Positions 16,090 through 24,865 of a stretch of DNA of 64,000 nucleotides are shown here, in pieces. This stretch comes from Streptomyces xinghaiensis S187 (lineage in GTDB: Bacteria; Actinomycetota; Actinomycetes; Streptomycetales; Streptomycetaceae): assembly GCF_000220705.2 (NCBI RefSeq), contig NZ_CP023202.1:1302001-1366000 (forward strand), written 5' to 3'. A program made the translations under genes and the position numbers. Numbering within the stretch: position 1 is the stretch's first letter; each line of letters begins with the position of its first letter. The notes below the pieces were generated by a model, which saw only the letters and a program-made list of their open reading frames with translations, had not been told where the DNA came from and searched no databases.

Positions 16090-16899
16090 GTGGACAGCGG
16101 TGACGAGTCCGGGCAGCCGCGGCGGCGCCGGGTGGTCGAGCCGACCAGAGTGATCAGTTCACGGCGGAGCAGCCGGCTGGAGGACCTCGAACTCTTCCGC
16201 CCGGAGCCCGCCGCCGGAGCCCCCACCGGCGCCGCCGCACGCGCTCCGGCGGACGACCCGCCGACCGAACAGCTGCCCGGATCCCCTCTCCCCGGAACCG
16301 GGACCGGAACCGGGACCGGGACCGGCGCCGAGTCCGCCGGAGCCACCGGGTCCGCCGCCGGCTTCGGGGCGCCCGGAGACTCCCCCGGCCCCGGCACCCC
16401 CGGCCGCCCGCGGACCCAGGCCCTGCCCGGCATGTTCCCCCCGTCACCCGGCGCGGCGCCGGGGCTCCGCGGCCTCTTCGCCGGGCGGCGCCCCGCCACC
16501 CGTACGGCCGGCTTCCTCGCCGCGGGCGCGGGCGCGGCCGTGCTGGTGGTCCTGCTGCTCACCCGGGGCGGTGCGGAGACGACGGCGCCCGGGACGGCGG
16601 CTCCCCCGGCCCCCTCGGCCGCCCCCGCCGAGCCCACGGCGATACCGCAGCCCCCGACCGAGGCGGAGCGGGAGGGCGGCGGCGTCCTCCAGCCGGGCGA
16701 CAGCGGGCCGGCGGTCTCCGAACTCCAGGACCGGCTCTCCAGAATCCCGAACGTCTACACCGAGCGCGGGGCCGACGGCCAGTACGACGACGTGCTCACC
16801 GAGGCCGTGGCCCGGTTCCAGCTCTGGTACGGCATCCGCGGCGACGAGGAGGGGGTCTACGGCGACGACACCCGCCGGGACCTGGAGTCCCGCACCTGA
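16090..16899 (+). CDS. Membrane-anchored peptidoglycan-binding domain protein
   Basis: A 269-residue protein starting at GTG 16090, supported by GGGAGG five bases upstream. Residues 1-135 are a cytoplasmic, Pro/Gly/Ala-rich disordered region including a (Gly-Thr)5 run; one transmembrane helix follows (AGFLAAGAGAAVLVVLLLT). After a short linker the outer domain (about 195-268) is a PG_binding_1 fold: LQPGDSGPAVSELQDRLSRI, then AVARFQLWYGI. It would tether the membrane to peptidoglycan. The partner is unknown. Confidence 0.82.
   Translation: MDSGDESGQPRRRRVVEPTRVISSRRSSRLEDLELFRPEPAAGAPTGAAARAPADDPPTEQLPGSPLPGTGTGTGTGTGAESAGATGSAAGFGAPGDSPGPGTPGRPRTQALPGMFPPSPGAAPGLRGLFAGRRPATRTAGFLAAGAGAAVLVVLLLTRGGAETTAPGTAAPPAPSAAPAEPTAIPQPPTEAEREGGGVLQPGDSGPAVSELQDRLSRIPNVYTERGADGQYDDVLTEAVARFQLWYGIRGDEEGVYGDDTRRDLESRT
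16294..16323 (+). repeat. Hexanucleotide tandem repeat inside the peptidoglycan-binding protein gene
   Basis: Five units of GGRACC (GGAACC, GGGACC, GGAACC, GGGACC, GGGACC) encode the alternating Gly-Thr run of the disordered N-terminal tail. The unit length preserves frame. Confidence 0.75.
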
Positions 16900-16916
16900 G
16901 CCGGCCGCACGGCGTG

Positions 16917-17597
16917 TCAGGTCTTCCCCGCCGGCCCCGTCCTGGTGAGCCGCCCCAGTGCCGCGGAGGCCGCGGGCGCGAGCCGGGGGTGCTCCCGGGC
17001 CGCGTTCAGCACCGGGATCGCCCGCCGGTCACCGAGCACCGCCAGCCCCTCGACGCAGGCCATCGCGATCTGCCCGTACCCGGCCGGCCCGCCGCGCCGC
17101 GAGGAGCCCACCAGCCGTTCCAGGGTGGTGATCAGGGCCGGTACGGACTCGGGGGCCCGCAGCGCCGTCAGCAGCCGCACCGGGTGCAGGGCGTAGGCGG
17201 TGCGCAGCGGGTTGGTGGCCAGCGCGGCGGCGGCCCGCGCGGTCCGGGGGTCGCCGAGGCGGGCGAGGGCGTGGGCCGCGGTGGCGCAGCGGCCCGGGTC
17301 GCGGTGGTTGAGGAGCAGGACGAGGGTCTCGAAGGCGCGCCGGTCGCCGCGGCAGCCGAGGGTGAAGGCGGCCAGTTCGCGGGCCCACAGGGGCTGTCCG
17401 GGGCGGGTGAGCAGGGCGGCCAGTTCGTCCAGGGCGGCGGTCCCGCCCGCGCCGGAGAGTGTTCTGCGGGCGAGCGCGGCGAGGGTGCCGCAGGCCGCGG
17501 TCTCCCCGGCCCGGGCCGCTTCGCGGCTCACCCGTTCCAGCAGCGCGCCGAGCGCCGCCCGGTCCTCGCGTCCCGCCGTATGGCCACCGGCCGCCAT
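16917..17597 (-). CDS. HEAT-repeat protein
   Basis: A 226-residue all-helical protein with four to five HEAT/PBS-lyase-type repeats from about residue 60 onward (for example LGCRGDRRAFETLVLLL, LARLGDPRTARAAAALA, LAVLGDRRAIPVLNAA). The recurrent GD-R pattern marks the inter-helix turns. Such repeats are protein-interaction scaffolds; no enzymatic motif is seen. It converges on the peptidoglycan-binding gene, with only 17 bp between the two stops. The start MAAGGH is chosen because the codons upstream are low-complexity. Confidence 0.75.
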   Translation of the reverse strand: MAAGGHTAGREDRAALGALLERVSREAARAGETAACGTLAALARRTLSGAGGTAALDELAALLTRPGQPLWARELAAFTLGCRGDRRAFETLVLLLNHRDPGRCATAAHALARLGDPRTARAAAALATNPLRTAYALHPVRLLTALRAPESVPALITTLERLVGSSRRGGPAGYGQIAMACVEGLAVLGDRRAIPVLNAAREHPRLAPAASAALGRLTRTGPAGKT

Positions 17598-18291
17598 GTC
17601 CTTGTCCCCTCCCCACCACGGTGCCGGACGCCCCGGCACCGGACCGTCCCGCACGGGCGCGGCTCCCGGCACCGGCGGGTTTAACCTCTCTACCCGGCCC
17701 GGGCCCCGGGGTCACTTCCGGACCGGGGTGACCTTCCGCGTATCGCCGTACGGAGGCCGGGCCGCCGGACCATCCGCCCCAGGGGCCCCGCCCGGCACCA
17801 CCGCCCCGGCACCACCGCCCCGGCACCGGCCGCGGCGCCGCGGTCCCACGACGGTCCGCCCCACCGCCCCAGCGCTCACTTGTGAGCGGCGCAGATCACA
17901 TGGGCGCAGGGGTGGCGCGGAACGGACCGTCCGCCTACCCTCGTCGCAGGAGTCCGTACGCCGCCACAGCGGCCGGTGCGGACCCGTTTCCGGTGGCCTG
18001 GTGACGCAGCCGCCGGAGGCACCGCCGGTCCGGCCCGGTTTCTCCGCCGGTCCGGCAGCACGGCGCGGTCCCGGGGACAGGGCCCGCCGGTGTCCCGCCG
18101 GGCGCCCGCGCCCGCCCGGGGCGCGTTCCGCAGTGCCCGACCACCCGCAGTGCCCGAACAGCGGTGCCCGTCTCGGGGCGCACGCCCGATTCCCAGGCCG
18201 CGCACGCCCGTTCGGCGCCCGCGGGCCCCGTCCTCCTCAGTCGTCACTCTCCCCGCCCGACGTGTCCGGGGATTACCTTCTGGAGTCCGCG
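17598..18291. other. Long intergenic region with a palindrome upstream of the 3-hydroxyacyl-CoA dehydrogenase gene
   Basis: No credible gene is seen in these 694 bp. CGCTCACTTGTGAGCG at 17873-17888 is a perfect inverted repeat with a two-base centre. CGGACCGTCCG lies at 17923-17933, followed by a -10-like TACCCT at 17936-17941. A 13-base direct repeat, CCGCAGTGCCCGA, occurs at 18128 and 18145. The region probably carries divergent promoters for the HEAT-repeat and dehydrogenase genes. Confidence 0.5.
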
Positions 18292-20106
18292 ATGGACCGC
18301 AATCCCACTCCCGATTCCGCTGCTCCCGCCGTCACCCTTCCCGTCGTGGCCGTCGTCGGCCTCGGCACCATGGGGACCGGCATCGCCGAGGTCCTGGCCC
18401 GCGCCGGCCGCGAGGTCATCGGTATCGACATCAGCGAGGCCGCCGCCCGCGACGCCGTGGCGGCCCTGGAGCGCTCGACCGCGCACGCCGTGGCCCGCGA
18501 GCGGATCACCGAGCAGGAGCGCCAGGACATGCTCGCCCGCTTCCGCACCTTCTCCGACCTCCAGGCCGCGGCCGACGCCGACCTCGTCATCGAGGTGGTG
18601 CCGGAGGAGTACGAGACGAAGCGCGAGGTGTTCACCGCGCTCGACGGCATCGTCCGCCCCGAGGCCATCCTGGCCACCGGCACCAACGCGCTCTCCGTGA
18701 CCCGGCTCGCCGCCGACTCGGCCCGCCCCGAGCGGGTGCTGGGCCTGCACTTCTTCAACCCGGCCCCGGCGATGAAGCTCGTCGAGGTGGTCTCCACGGT
18801 ACTGACCGCCCCGGCCGCCACGGCCTCGGTGACCGCACTCGCCCGCGAGCTGGGCAAGGAGCCGGTGGCGGTCGGCGACCGTCCCGGCTTCCTCGCCGAC
18901 GGCCTGCTGTTCGGCTACCTCAACCAGGCCGCGGCGATGTACGAGGCCAAGTACGCCACCCGCGAGGACATCGACGCCGCCATGCGGCTGGGCTGCGGCC
19001 TGCCGATGGGCCCGCTCGCGCTGCTGGACCTGATCGGCATCGACACCGCGCGCACCGTCCTGGAGGCCATGTACGCCGAGTCCGGCGACCGGCTGCACGC
19101 CCCGTCCCCGGTCCTCAAGCAGCTGAGCGCCGCCGGGCTGACCGGCCGCAAGACGGGGCGCGGCTTCTACAGCTACGAGGCGCCGGGCAGCGGCACCGTC
19201 GTCCCGGACGAGCTGACCCCGGCCGCGGACGCGGCGGCCGTCGCGGGCCGCCCCGTGAGCAGTGTGGGCGTGGCCGGCTCCGGCACCATGGCGAGCGGTA
19301 TCGCCGAGGTGTTCGCCAAGGCCGGTTACGACGTGGTGCTCGCCGCGCGCGGCCAGGAGAAGGCCGACAAGGCCAAGGCCCGCATCGCCAAGTCCCTGGG
19401 CCGGTCCGTGGACAAGGGCCGGATGACGGCCGAGGCGCGGGACGAGACGCTGGCCCGGATCACCCCGGCCGGCTCGCTCGACGCCTTCGCCGGCGTCGAC
19501 CTGGCCGTGGAGGCCGTGGCCGAGGACCTCGCCGTCAAGCAGCAGCTCTTCGGCACCCTCGACAAGGTCTGCAAGCCGGGCGCGGTGCTCGCCACCACCA
19601 CCTCCAGCCTGCCGGTCGTGGCCTGTGCCCGGGCGACCTCCCGCCCGCAGGACGTCATCGGGATGCACTTCTTCAACCCCGCCCCGGCGATGAAGCTGGT
19701 CGAGGTGGTCCGCACGGTGCTCACCGCGGACGACGTCCACGCGACGGTCCGCGAGGTCTGCGCCAAGGTGCGCAAGCACCCCGTGGACTGCGGCGACCGC
19801 GCCGGGTTCATCGTCAACGCGCTGCTGTTCCCGTACCTCAACAACGCGGTCAAGATGGTCCAGGAGCACTACGCGACGCTGGACGACATCGACGCCGCGA
19901 TGAAGCTCGGCGGCGGCTACCCGATGGGCCCGTTCCAGCTGCTGGACGTGGTCGGCCTGGATGTCTCGCTGGCCATCCAGAAGGTGCTGCACAACGAGTT
20001 CCGGGAGCCGGGCCTGGCGCCGGCGCCGCTTCTGGAGCACCTGGTCGCGGCGGGCTGCCTGGGCCGCAAGACGGGGCGCGGCTTCCGCGAGTATGCGAGG
20101 GCCTGA
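18292..20106 (+). CDS. Tandem-duplicated 3-hydroxyacyl-CoA (3-hydroxybutyryl-CoA) dehydrogenase
   Basis: A 604-residue protein made of two complete 3HCDH units, about residues 17-300 and 320-600. Each has its own Rossmann loop (GLGTMG at 23-28; GSGTMA near 328) and helical C-domain. The 15-residue HFFNPAPAMKLVEVV occurs identically in both halves, near 153 and 460. It should interconvert acetoacetyl-CoA and 3-hydroxybutyryl-CoA with NAD(P), feeding crotonyl-CoA to the ethylmalonyl-CoA pathway encoded just downstream. GGAG six to seven bases before the ATG supports this start; the open frame upstream is not coding. Single-unit enzymes are about 285 residues, so this is a fused duplication. Confidence 0.9.
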   Translation: MDRNPTPDSAAPAVTLPVVAVVGLGTMGTGIAEVLARAGREVIGIDISEAAARDAVAALERSTAHAVARERITEQERQDMLARFRTFSDLQAAADADLVIEVVPEEYETKREVFTALDGIVRPEAILATGTNALSVTRLAADSARPERVLGLHFFNPAPAMKLVEVVSTVLTAPAATASVTALARELGKEPVAVGDRPGFLADGLLFGYLNQAAAMYEAKYATREDIDAAMRLGCGLPMGPLALLDLIGIDTARTVLEAMYAESGDRLHAPSPVLKQLSAAGLTGRKTGRGFYSYEAPGSGTVVPDELTPAADAAAVAGRPVSSVGVAGSGTMASGIAEVFAKAGYDVVLAARGQEKADKAKARIAKSLGRSVDKGRMTAEARDETLARITPAGSLDAFAGVDLAVEAVAEDLAVKQQLFGTLDKVCKPGAVLATTTSSLPVVACARATSRPQDVIGMHFFNPAPAMKLVEVVRTVLTADDVHATVREVCAKVRKHPVDCGDRAGFIVNALLFPYLNNAVKMVQEHYATLDDIDAAMKLGGGYPMGPFQLLDVVGLDVSLAIQKVLHNEFREPGLAPAPLLEHLVAAGCLGRKTGRGFREYARA

Positions 20107-20191
20107 CCGGTCCCGGGGCTGGGGCGGACTGCTGGATCCCGGTGGCGGTCCGTCCCGGCACGGCCCCGAGGAGGCGTGTTACGTTCCCCAC

Positions 20192-21067
20192 ATGTCCCAT
20201 CCCGTGAAGTCCGCCCGCCCCCCGCGCACGGCCGTGAAAGGCCCGTCGAACCAGGACAGTTCGGACACGACCGGCAATCGCCGCGCCGCCGCCCAGCGGC
20301 TCACCATGCGGCGGAAGCTGGCGGCCGCGGCGATGGAGCTCTTCGCGACCAAGGGCTACGAGGCCACGACGGTGGACGAGATCGCCGCCGCGGCCGGGGT
20401 CGCCCGGCGCACCTTCTTCCGGCACTTCCGCTCGAAGGAAGAGGCGATCTTCCCGGACCACGACGACACCCTGGTCCGGGCGGAGGCGGTGCTGGCGGCG
20501 GCCCCGCCGGAGGAGCATCCGCTGGACACGGTCTGCCGGGGCATCAAGGAGGTCATGCGGATGTACGCGGCCTCCCCGGCCGTGTCCGTGGAGCGCTACC
20601 GCCTCACCCGCGAGGTGCCCACACTGCGGGAGCGGGAGATCGCCTCGGTGGCCCGTTACGAGCGACTCTTCACGCGCTATCTGCTGGGCCACTTCGACGA
20701 GCGGGCCCACCGGGACGGCGACGACGACCCGCTGCTCGCCGAGGTCGCCGCCTCGGCCGTGGTGACGGCCCACAACCACGTACTGCGGCGCTGGCTGCGG
20801 GCCGGCGGGGAGGGCGACGTGGAGGCGCAGCTGGACCGGGCCTTCGCGATCGTCCGGGAGACCTTCGGCAGCGGCATCGGCAGCGCGGTGCGGCCCGCGG
20901 CGGAGGAGGCCGCGGACGGGCCGGCCGCCGGGGATTCCGCCGGGCGGGACCGGGCTCCGGCGGTGACGGCCTCGGCGACCGACGAGGTCCTGGTCACCGT
21001 GGCCCGTACGGACGCCCCGCTCAGCGAGGTCATACGCACCATCGAGCGGGCCCTCAAGAAGGACTGA
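20192..21067 (+). CDS. TetR family regulator of the ethylmalonyl-CoA cluster
   Basis: A 291-residue TetR-type repressor. After a basic 38-residue tail the DNA-binding domain (about 40-95) reads KLAAAAMELFATKGYEATT, then IAAAAGVARRTFFRHF, the recognition helix. The ligand domain follows, and a 60-residue acidic/Ala-rich C-terminal extension makes it longer than typical (about 200). It lies between the dehydrogenase gene and ccr, so it probably controls the pathway and senses an acyl-CoA. The GAGGAGG is 17 bases upstream, too far. A -10-like TACGTT six bases before the ATG could make the message leaderless. Confidence 0.85.
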   Translation: MSHPVKSARPPRTAVKGPSNQDSSDTTGNRRAAAQRLTMRRKLAAAAMELFATKGYEATTVDEIAAAAGVARRTFFRHFRSKEEAIFPDHDDTLVRAEAVLAAAPPEEHPLDTVCRGIKEVMRMYAASPAVSVERYRLTREVPTLREREIASVARYERLFTRYLLGHFDERAHRDGDDDPLLAEVAASAVVTAHNHVLRRWLRAGGEGDVEAQLDRAFAIVRETFGSGIGSAVRPAAEEAADGPAAGDSAGRDRAPAVTASATDEVLVTVARTDAPLSEVIRTIERALKKD

Positions 21068-21090
21068 CCCCTCCCGGTCCCGCACTCCGG

Positions 21091-21122
21091 CAGAACGGCC
21101 GCCTCCCCGGGCGGCCGTTCTG
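21091..21122 (+). terminator. 12-bp perfect hairpin after the TetR gene
   Basis: CAGAACGGCCGC (21091-21102) pairs perfectly with 21111-21122 across an eight-base loop, 23 bases after the stop codon, followed by a pyrimidine-rich tract. It isolates the regulator from ccr. Confidence 0.7.
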
Positions 21123-21230
21123 CCGTCTCCCCCCACTCTCCTCCCACCCTCCTCCCCCTCCCCCCTCACACCCTCCGCTCATGTGCGCACCCTTCGCGAC
21201 GGGTGAGAGAAATTCTTGGCACGCAGTGTC

Positions 21231-21259
21231 TTGTCGAGTGGCACGCCGTGCCATACGGT
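21231..21259 (+). promoter_or_regulatory. ccr promoter with a palindromic operator filling the spacer
   Basis: TTGTCG (21231-21236) and TACGGT (21254-21259) are 17 bp apart. The spacer contains TGGCACGCCGTGCCA (21239-21253), a perfect 7-1-7 palindrome ending exactly at the -10 box. A lone half-site TGGCACG lies at 21217-21223. A repressor bound here, most simply the adjacent TetR protein, would block RNA polymerase. Confidence 0.6.
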
Positions 21260-21324
21260 GGTGCTCGTCCGGGGCGCTGTCCCCACGGCTCCCGCCGTGT
21301 GCCCCGGCGCCTGCGTCACAGGCA

Positions 21325-21344
21325 GTCCCGGACCCGTCCGGGAC
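21325..21344 (+). other. Hairpin in the ccr 5' leader
   Basis: GTCCCGGAC (21325-21333) pairs with GTCCGGGAC (21336-21344) over a two-base gap, and CACGGC/GCCGTG (21284-21299) forms a second stem. If transcription starts near 21266 the ccr leader is about 225 nt and folds strongly. No known riboswitch consensus is recognised. Confidence 0.45.
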
Positions 21345-21489
21345 CACAACAGAGCGCTCACCAGCGCCGCCACAGCACCACCCGTGCGGACCGCATGGCG
21401 AGCCGCACACCGTGCCGCCCCGGCGGCACAGTGACAAGACCCCAGCGTTCCCTCAAGCGTCCCCAAACGCTTCGCCGGAGGCCCCAACC

Positions 21490-22827
21490 GTGAATGAGAT
21501 CCTGGACGCAATCGTCGCGGACGGTACGACGTCCGCCGACTTCGCCGCCCTGCAGCTGCCCGAGTCCTACCGGGCCGTGACCGTCCACAAGGACGAGCAG
21601 GAGATGTTCGCCGGCGCCGAGAGCCGCGACAAGGACCCCCGCAAGTCCCTGCACCTGGACGACGTGCCGGTGCCCGAGCTCGGCCCGGGCGAGGCCCTCG
21701 TCGCCGTCATGGCCAGCTCCGTCAACTACAACTCGGTCTGGACCTCGATCTTCGAGCCCGTCTCGACCTTCGGTTTCCTGGAGCGGTACGGCCGGCTCTC
21801 CCCGCTCACCAAGCGGCACGACCTGCCGTACCACATCATCGGCTCCGACCTCTCCGGCGTCGTGCTCCGCACCGGCCCCGGGGTCAACGCCTGGAAGCCC
21901 GGTGACGAGGTCGTCGCGCACTGCCTCTCCGTGGAGCTGGAGTCCGCCGACGGCCACAACGACACCATGCTCGACCCGGAGCAGCGCATCTGGGGCTTCG
22001 AGACCAACTTCGGCGGCCTCGCCGAGATCGCCCTGGTCAAGTCCAACCAGCTGATGCCGAAGCCCGGCCACCTCAGCTGGGAGGAGGCGGCGGCCCCCGG
22101 CCTGGTGAACTCCACCGCCTACCGCCAGCTCGTCTCCCGCAACGGCGCCGGCATGAAGCAGGGCGACAACGTCCTCATCTGGGGCGCCAGCGGCGGCCTC
22201 GGCTCCTACGCCACCCAGTTCGCGCTGGCCGGCGGCGCCAACCCGATCTGCGTCGTCTCCAGCGACCAGAAGGCGGACATCTGCCGCTCGATGGGCGCCG
22301 AGGCGATCATCGACCGCAACGCCGAGGGCTACAAGTTCTGGAAGGACGAGCACCACCAGGACCCGCGCGAGTGGAAGCGCTTCGGCAAGCGCATCCGCGA
22401 GCTCACCGGCGGCGAGGACGTGGACATCGTCTTCGAGCACCCGGGCCGCGAGACCTTCGGCGCCTCGGTCTACGTCACCCGCAAGGGCGGCACCATCGTC
22501 ACCTGCGCCTCGACCTCCGGCTACAACCACGAGTACGACAACCGCTACCTGTGGATGTCGCTCAAGAAGATCGTCGGCTCGCACTTCGCCAACTACCGCG
22601 AGGCGTGGGAGGCCAACCGCCTGATCGCCAAGGGCAAGATCCACCCCACGCTGTCGAAGACGTACAGCCTGGAGGAGACCGGCCAGGCCGCGTACGACGT
22701 GCACCGCAACCTCCACCAGGGCAAGGTCGGCGTGCTCGCCCTCGCCCCCGAGGAGGGCATGGGCGTCCGCGACCACGAGATGCGCGCCAAGCACCTCGAC
22801 GCCATCAACCGCTTCCGGAACGTCTGA
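21490..22827 (+). CDS. ccr: Crotonyl-CoA carboxylase/reductase
   Basis: A 445-residue enzyme that reduces and carboxylates crotonyl-CoA with NADPH and CO2 to ethylmalonyl-CoA, the committed step of the ethylmalonyl-CoA pathway and a source of polyketide extender units. The sequence is very close to what I recall of Streptomyces Ccr: LPESYRAVTVHKDEQEMF, MASSVNYNSVWTSIFEP, LPYHIIGSDLSGVVL, the Rossmann loop WGASGGLGSYATQFALAGG and the C-terminal HLDAINRFRNV. The start is the GTG at 21490; the open frame upstream is leader. The gene is 16 bp upstream of ecm, in one operon. Confidence 0.97.
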   Translation: MNEILDAIVADGTTSADFAALQLPESYRAVTVHKDEQEMFAGAESRDKDPRKSLHLDDVPVPELGPGEALVAVMASSVNYNSVWTSIFEPVSTFGFLERYGRLSPLTKRHDLPYHIIGSDLSGVVLRTGPGVNAWKPGDEVVAHCLSVELESADGHNDTMLDPEQRIWGFETNFGGLAEIALVKSNQLMPKPGHLSWEEAAAPGLVNSTAYRQLVSRNGAGMKQGDNVLIWGASGGLGSYATQFALAGGANPICVVSSDQKADICRSMGAEAIIDRNAEGYKFWKDEHHQDPREWKRFGKRIRELTGGEDVDIVFEHPGRETFGASVYVTRKGGTIVTCASTSGYNHEYDNRYLWMSLKKIVGSHFANYREAWEANRLIAKGKIHPTLSKTYSLEETGQAAYDVHRNLHQGKVGVLALAPEEGMGVRDHEMRAKHLDAINRFRNV

Positions 22828-22843
22828 GACGGGTCTTTCACCG

Positions 22844-24865
22844 ATGACTGAGCGTCGCAAGGATCGTCCGTGGCTGATGCGGACCTACGCGGGGCATTCC
22901 ACCGCGGAAGCCTCCAATGAGCTCTACCGGCGGAACCTCGCCAAGGGCCAGACCGGCCTGTCGGTCGCGTTCGACCTGCCGACGCAGACCGGCTACGACC
23001 CCGACCACGTCCTCGCCAAGGGCGAGGTCGGCCGGGTCGGGGTCCCGGTCTCCCACCTCGGCGACATGCGCCGGCTGTTCCAGGACATCCCCCTGGAGCA
23101 GATGAACACCTCGATGACCATCAACGCCACGGCCATGTGGCTGCTGGCGATGTACCAGGTGGTCGCCGAGGAGCAGGGCGCCGACATCACCCAGCTGTCC
23201 GGTACCACGCAGAACGACATCGTCAAGGAGTACCTCTCCCGGGGGACGCACGTCTTCCCGCCCGGGCCGAGCCTCCGGCTGACCACCGACATGATCACGT
23301 ACACGGTGGCCAGCATCCCCAAGTGGAACCCGATCAACATCTGCAGCTACCACCTGCAGGAGGCCGGCGCCACCCCGGTCCAGGAGATCTCGTACGCGAT
23401 GTCCACGGCGATCGCCGTGCTCGACGCGGTGCGCGACTCCGGCCAGGTGCCGCCGGAGAAGTTCGGGGACGTCGTCGCCCGCATCTCCTTCTTCGTCAAC
23501 GCGGGCGTCCGCTTCGTCGAGGAGATGTGCAAGATGCGCGCCTTCGGCCGCATCTGGGACCGGGTCACCCGCGAGCGGTACGGCGTCGAGAACGACAAGC
23601 AGCGCCGCTTCCGCTACGGCGTCCAGGTCAACTCCCTGGGCCTCACCGAGGCCCAGCCGGAGAACAACGTCCAGCGCATCGTGCTGGAGATGCTGGCCGT
23701 CACCCTCTCCAAGGACGCCCGCGCCCGCGCCGTCCAGCTCCCCGCCTGGAACGAGGCGCTGGGCCTGCCCCGGCCCTGGGACCAGCAGTGGTCGCTGCGC
23801 ATCCAGCAGGTCCTCGCCCACGAGTCGGACCTGCTGGAGTACGAGGACATCTTCGCCGGATCGCACGTCATCGAGGCCAAGGTCGACTCCCTCGTGGAGG
23901 AGTGCCTGGCCGAGATCGAGCGGATCCAGGAGATGGGCGGCGCCATGGCCGCCGTCGAGTCCGGCTACCTCAAGTCCCAGCTCGTCGCCTCGCACGCCGA
24001 ACGCCGCGCGAAGATCGAGTCCGGCGAGGAGAAGATCGTCGGCGTCAACTGCTACGAGTCGACGGAGCCGAACCCGCTCACCGCCGACCTCGACACCGCC
24101 ATCATGACGGTCGACCCGGAGAACGAGGCCCGGGTCGTCGAGGCCCTGCACCGCTGGCGCGACGACCGCGACGAGGCCCGCGCACAGGACGCCCTGTCCG
24201 CCCTCAAGGCCGCCGCCGCGGGCGACACCAACCTCATGCCCGCCACCCTGGAGTGCGCCCGCGCGGGCGTCACCACCGGCGAGTGGGCCTGGGCGCTGCG
24301 GGACGTCTTCGGCGAGTTCCGCGCCCCCACCGGCGTCAGCAGCGCCCCGCTCGCCGTCGCGGCCGAGCAGGGCACCCCGCTCGGCGCCGTCCGCGCCAAG
24401 GTGGCCCGCACCGCCGAGGAGCTCGGCAGCGGCAAGCTGCGGCTGCTGGTGGGCAAGCCCGGCCTCGACGGGCACAGCAACGGCGCCGAGCAGATCGCCG
24501 TACGGGCCCGCGACGCGGGCTTCGAGGTGGTCTACCAGGGAATCCGGCTGACCCCCGAGCAGATCGTCTCCGCGGCCGTGGCCGAGGATGTGCACTGCGT
24601 CGGCCTGTCGATCCTGTCGGGCTCGCACGCCGAGCTCGTACCGGACGTCGTGGAACGCCTCCGCCGGGCCGGCGCCGCGGACCTGCCGGTGATCGTCGGC
24701 GGGATCATCCCGAGCGCCGACGCGCGGGCGCTCCGGGAAGCCGGGGTCGCCGCCGTCTTCACCCCGAAGGACTTCGGGATCACGGAGATCATCGGCCGCA
24801 TCGTCGACGAGATCCGGATCGCGAACAAGCTCGACCCTCTCGACCTCCAGGAGGACCACGCATGA
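22844..24865 (+). CDS. ecm: Ethylmalonyl-CoA mutase (B12-dependent)
   Basis: A 673-residue mutase converting (2R)-ethylmalonyl-CoA to methylsuccinyl-CoA. Residues about 1-520 are the (beta/alpha)8 acyl-CoA domain (LSVAFDLPTQTGYDPDH, TTQNDIVKEYLSRGTHVFPP). The C-terminal cobalamin domain starts near 535 and has the base-off motif DGHSNG, whose His (about 544) ligates cobalt, then GLSILSGSHAELVP and IVGGIIP. It is longer than the MeaA-less small subunits and carries both domains on one chain. The position between ccr and the lyase separates it from methylmalonyl-CoA mutase, which it resembles. Its stop overlaps the next start (ATGA). Confidence 0.93.
   Translation: MTERRKDRPWLMRTYAGHSTAEASNELYRRNLAKGQTGLSVAFDLPTQTGYDPDHVLAKGEVGRVGVPVSHLGDMRRLFQDIPLEQMNTSMTINATAMWLLAMYQVVAEEQGADITQLSGTTQNDIVKEYLSRGTHVFPPGPSLRLTTDMITYTVASIPKWNPINICSYHLQEAGATPVQEISYAMSTAIAVLDAVRDSGQVPPEKFGDVVARISFFVNAGVRFVEEMCKMRAFGRIWDRVTRERYGVENDKQRRFRYGVQVNSLGLTEAQPENNVQRIVLEMLAVTLSKDARARAVQLPAWNEALGLPRPWDQQWSLRIQQVLAHESDLLEYEDIFAGSHVIEAKVDSLVEECLAEIERIQEMGGAMAAVESGYLKSQLVASHAERRAKIESGEEKIVGVNCYESTEPNPLTADLDTAIMTVDPENEARVVEALHRWRDDRDEARAQDALSALKAAAAGDTNLMPATLECARAGVTTGEWAWALRDVFGEFRAPTGVSSAPLAVAAEQGTPLGAVRAKVARTAEELGSGKLRLLVGKPGLDGHSNGAEQIAVRARDAGFEVVYQGIRLTPEQIVSAAVAEDVHCVGLSILSGSHAELVPDVVERLRRAGAADLPVIVGGIIPSADARALREAGVAAVFTPKDFGITEIIGRIVDEIRIANKLDPLDLQEDHA

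Noticed and set aside
17882..17901. A CRP-like site (TGTGA ... TCACA)
   Set aside because: The half-sites are ten bases apart instead of six. The left part belongs to the tighter CGCTCACTTGTGAGCG palindrome.
21216..21236. TTGGCACGC followed by TTG, resembling a sigma-54 promoter
   Set aside because: The GC element spacing is wrong and Streptomyces has no sigma-54. The TGGCACG is better explained as a half-site of the ccr operator.
21266..21489. A cobalamin riboswitch before ccr-ecm
   Set aside because: I looked for the B12-box type conserved core and the paired elements and found nothing resembling them. Only simple hairpins are present.
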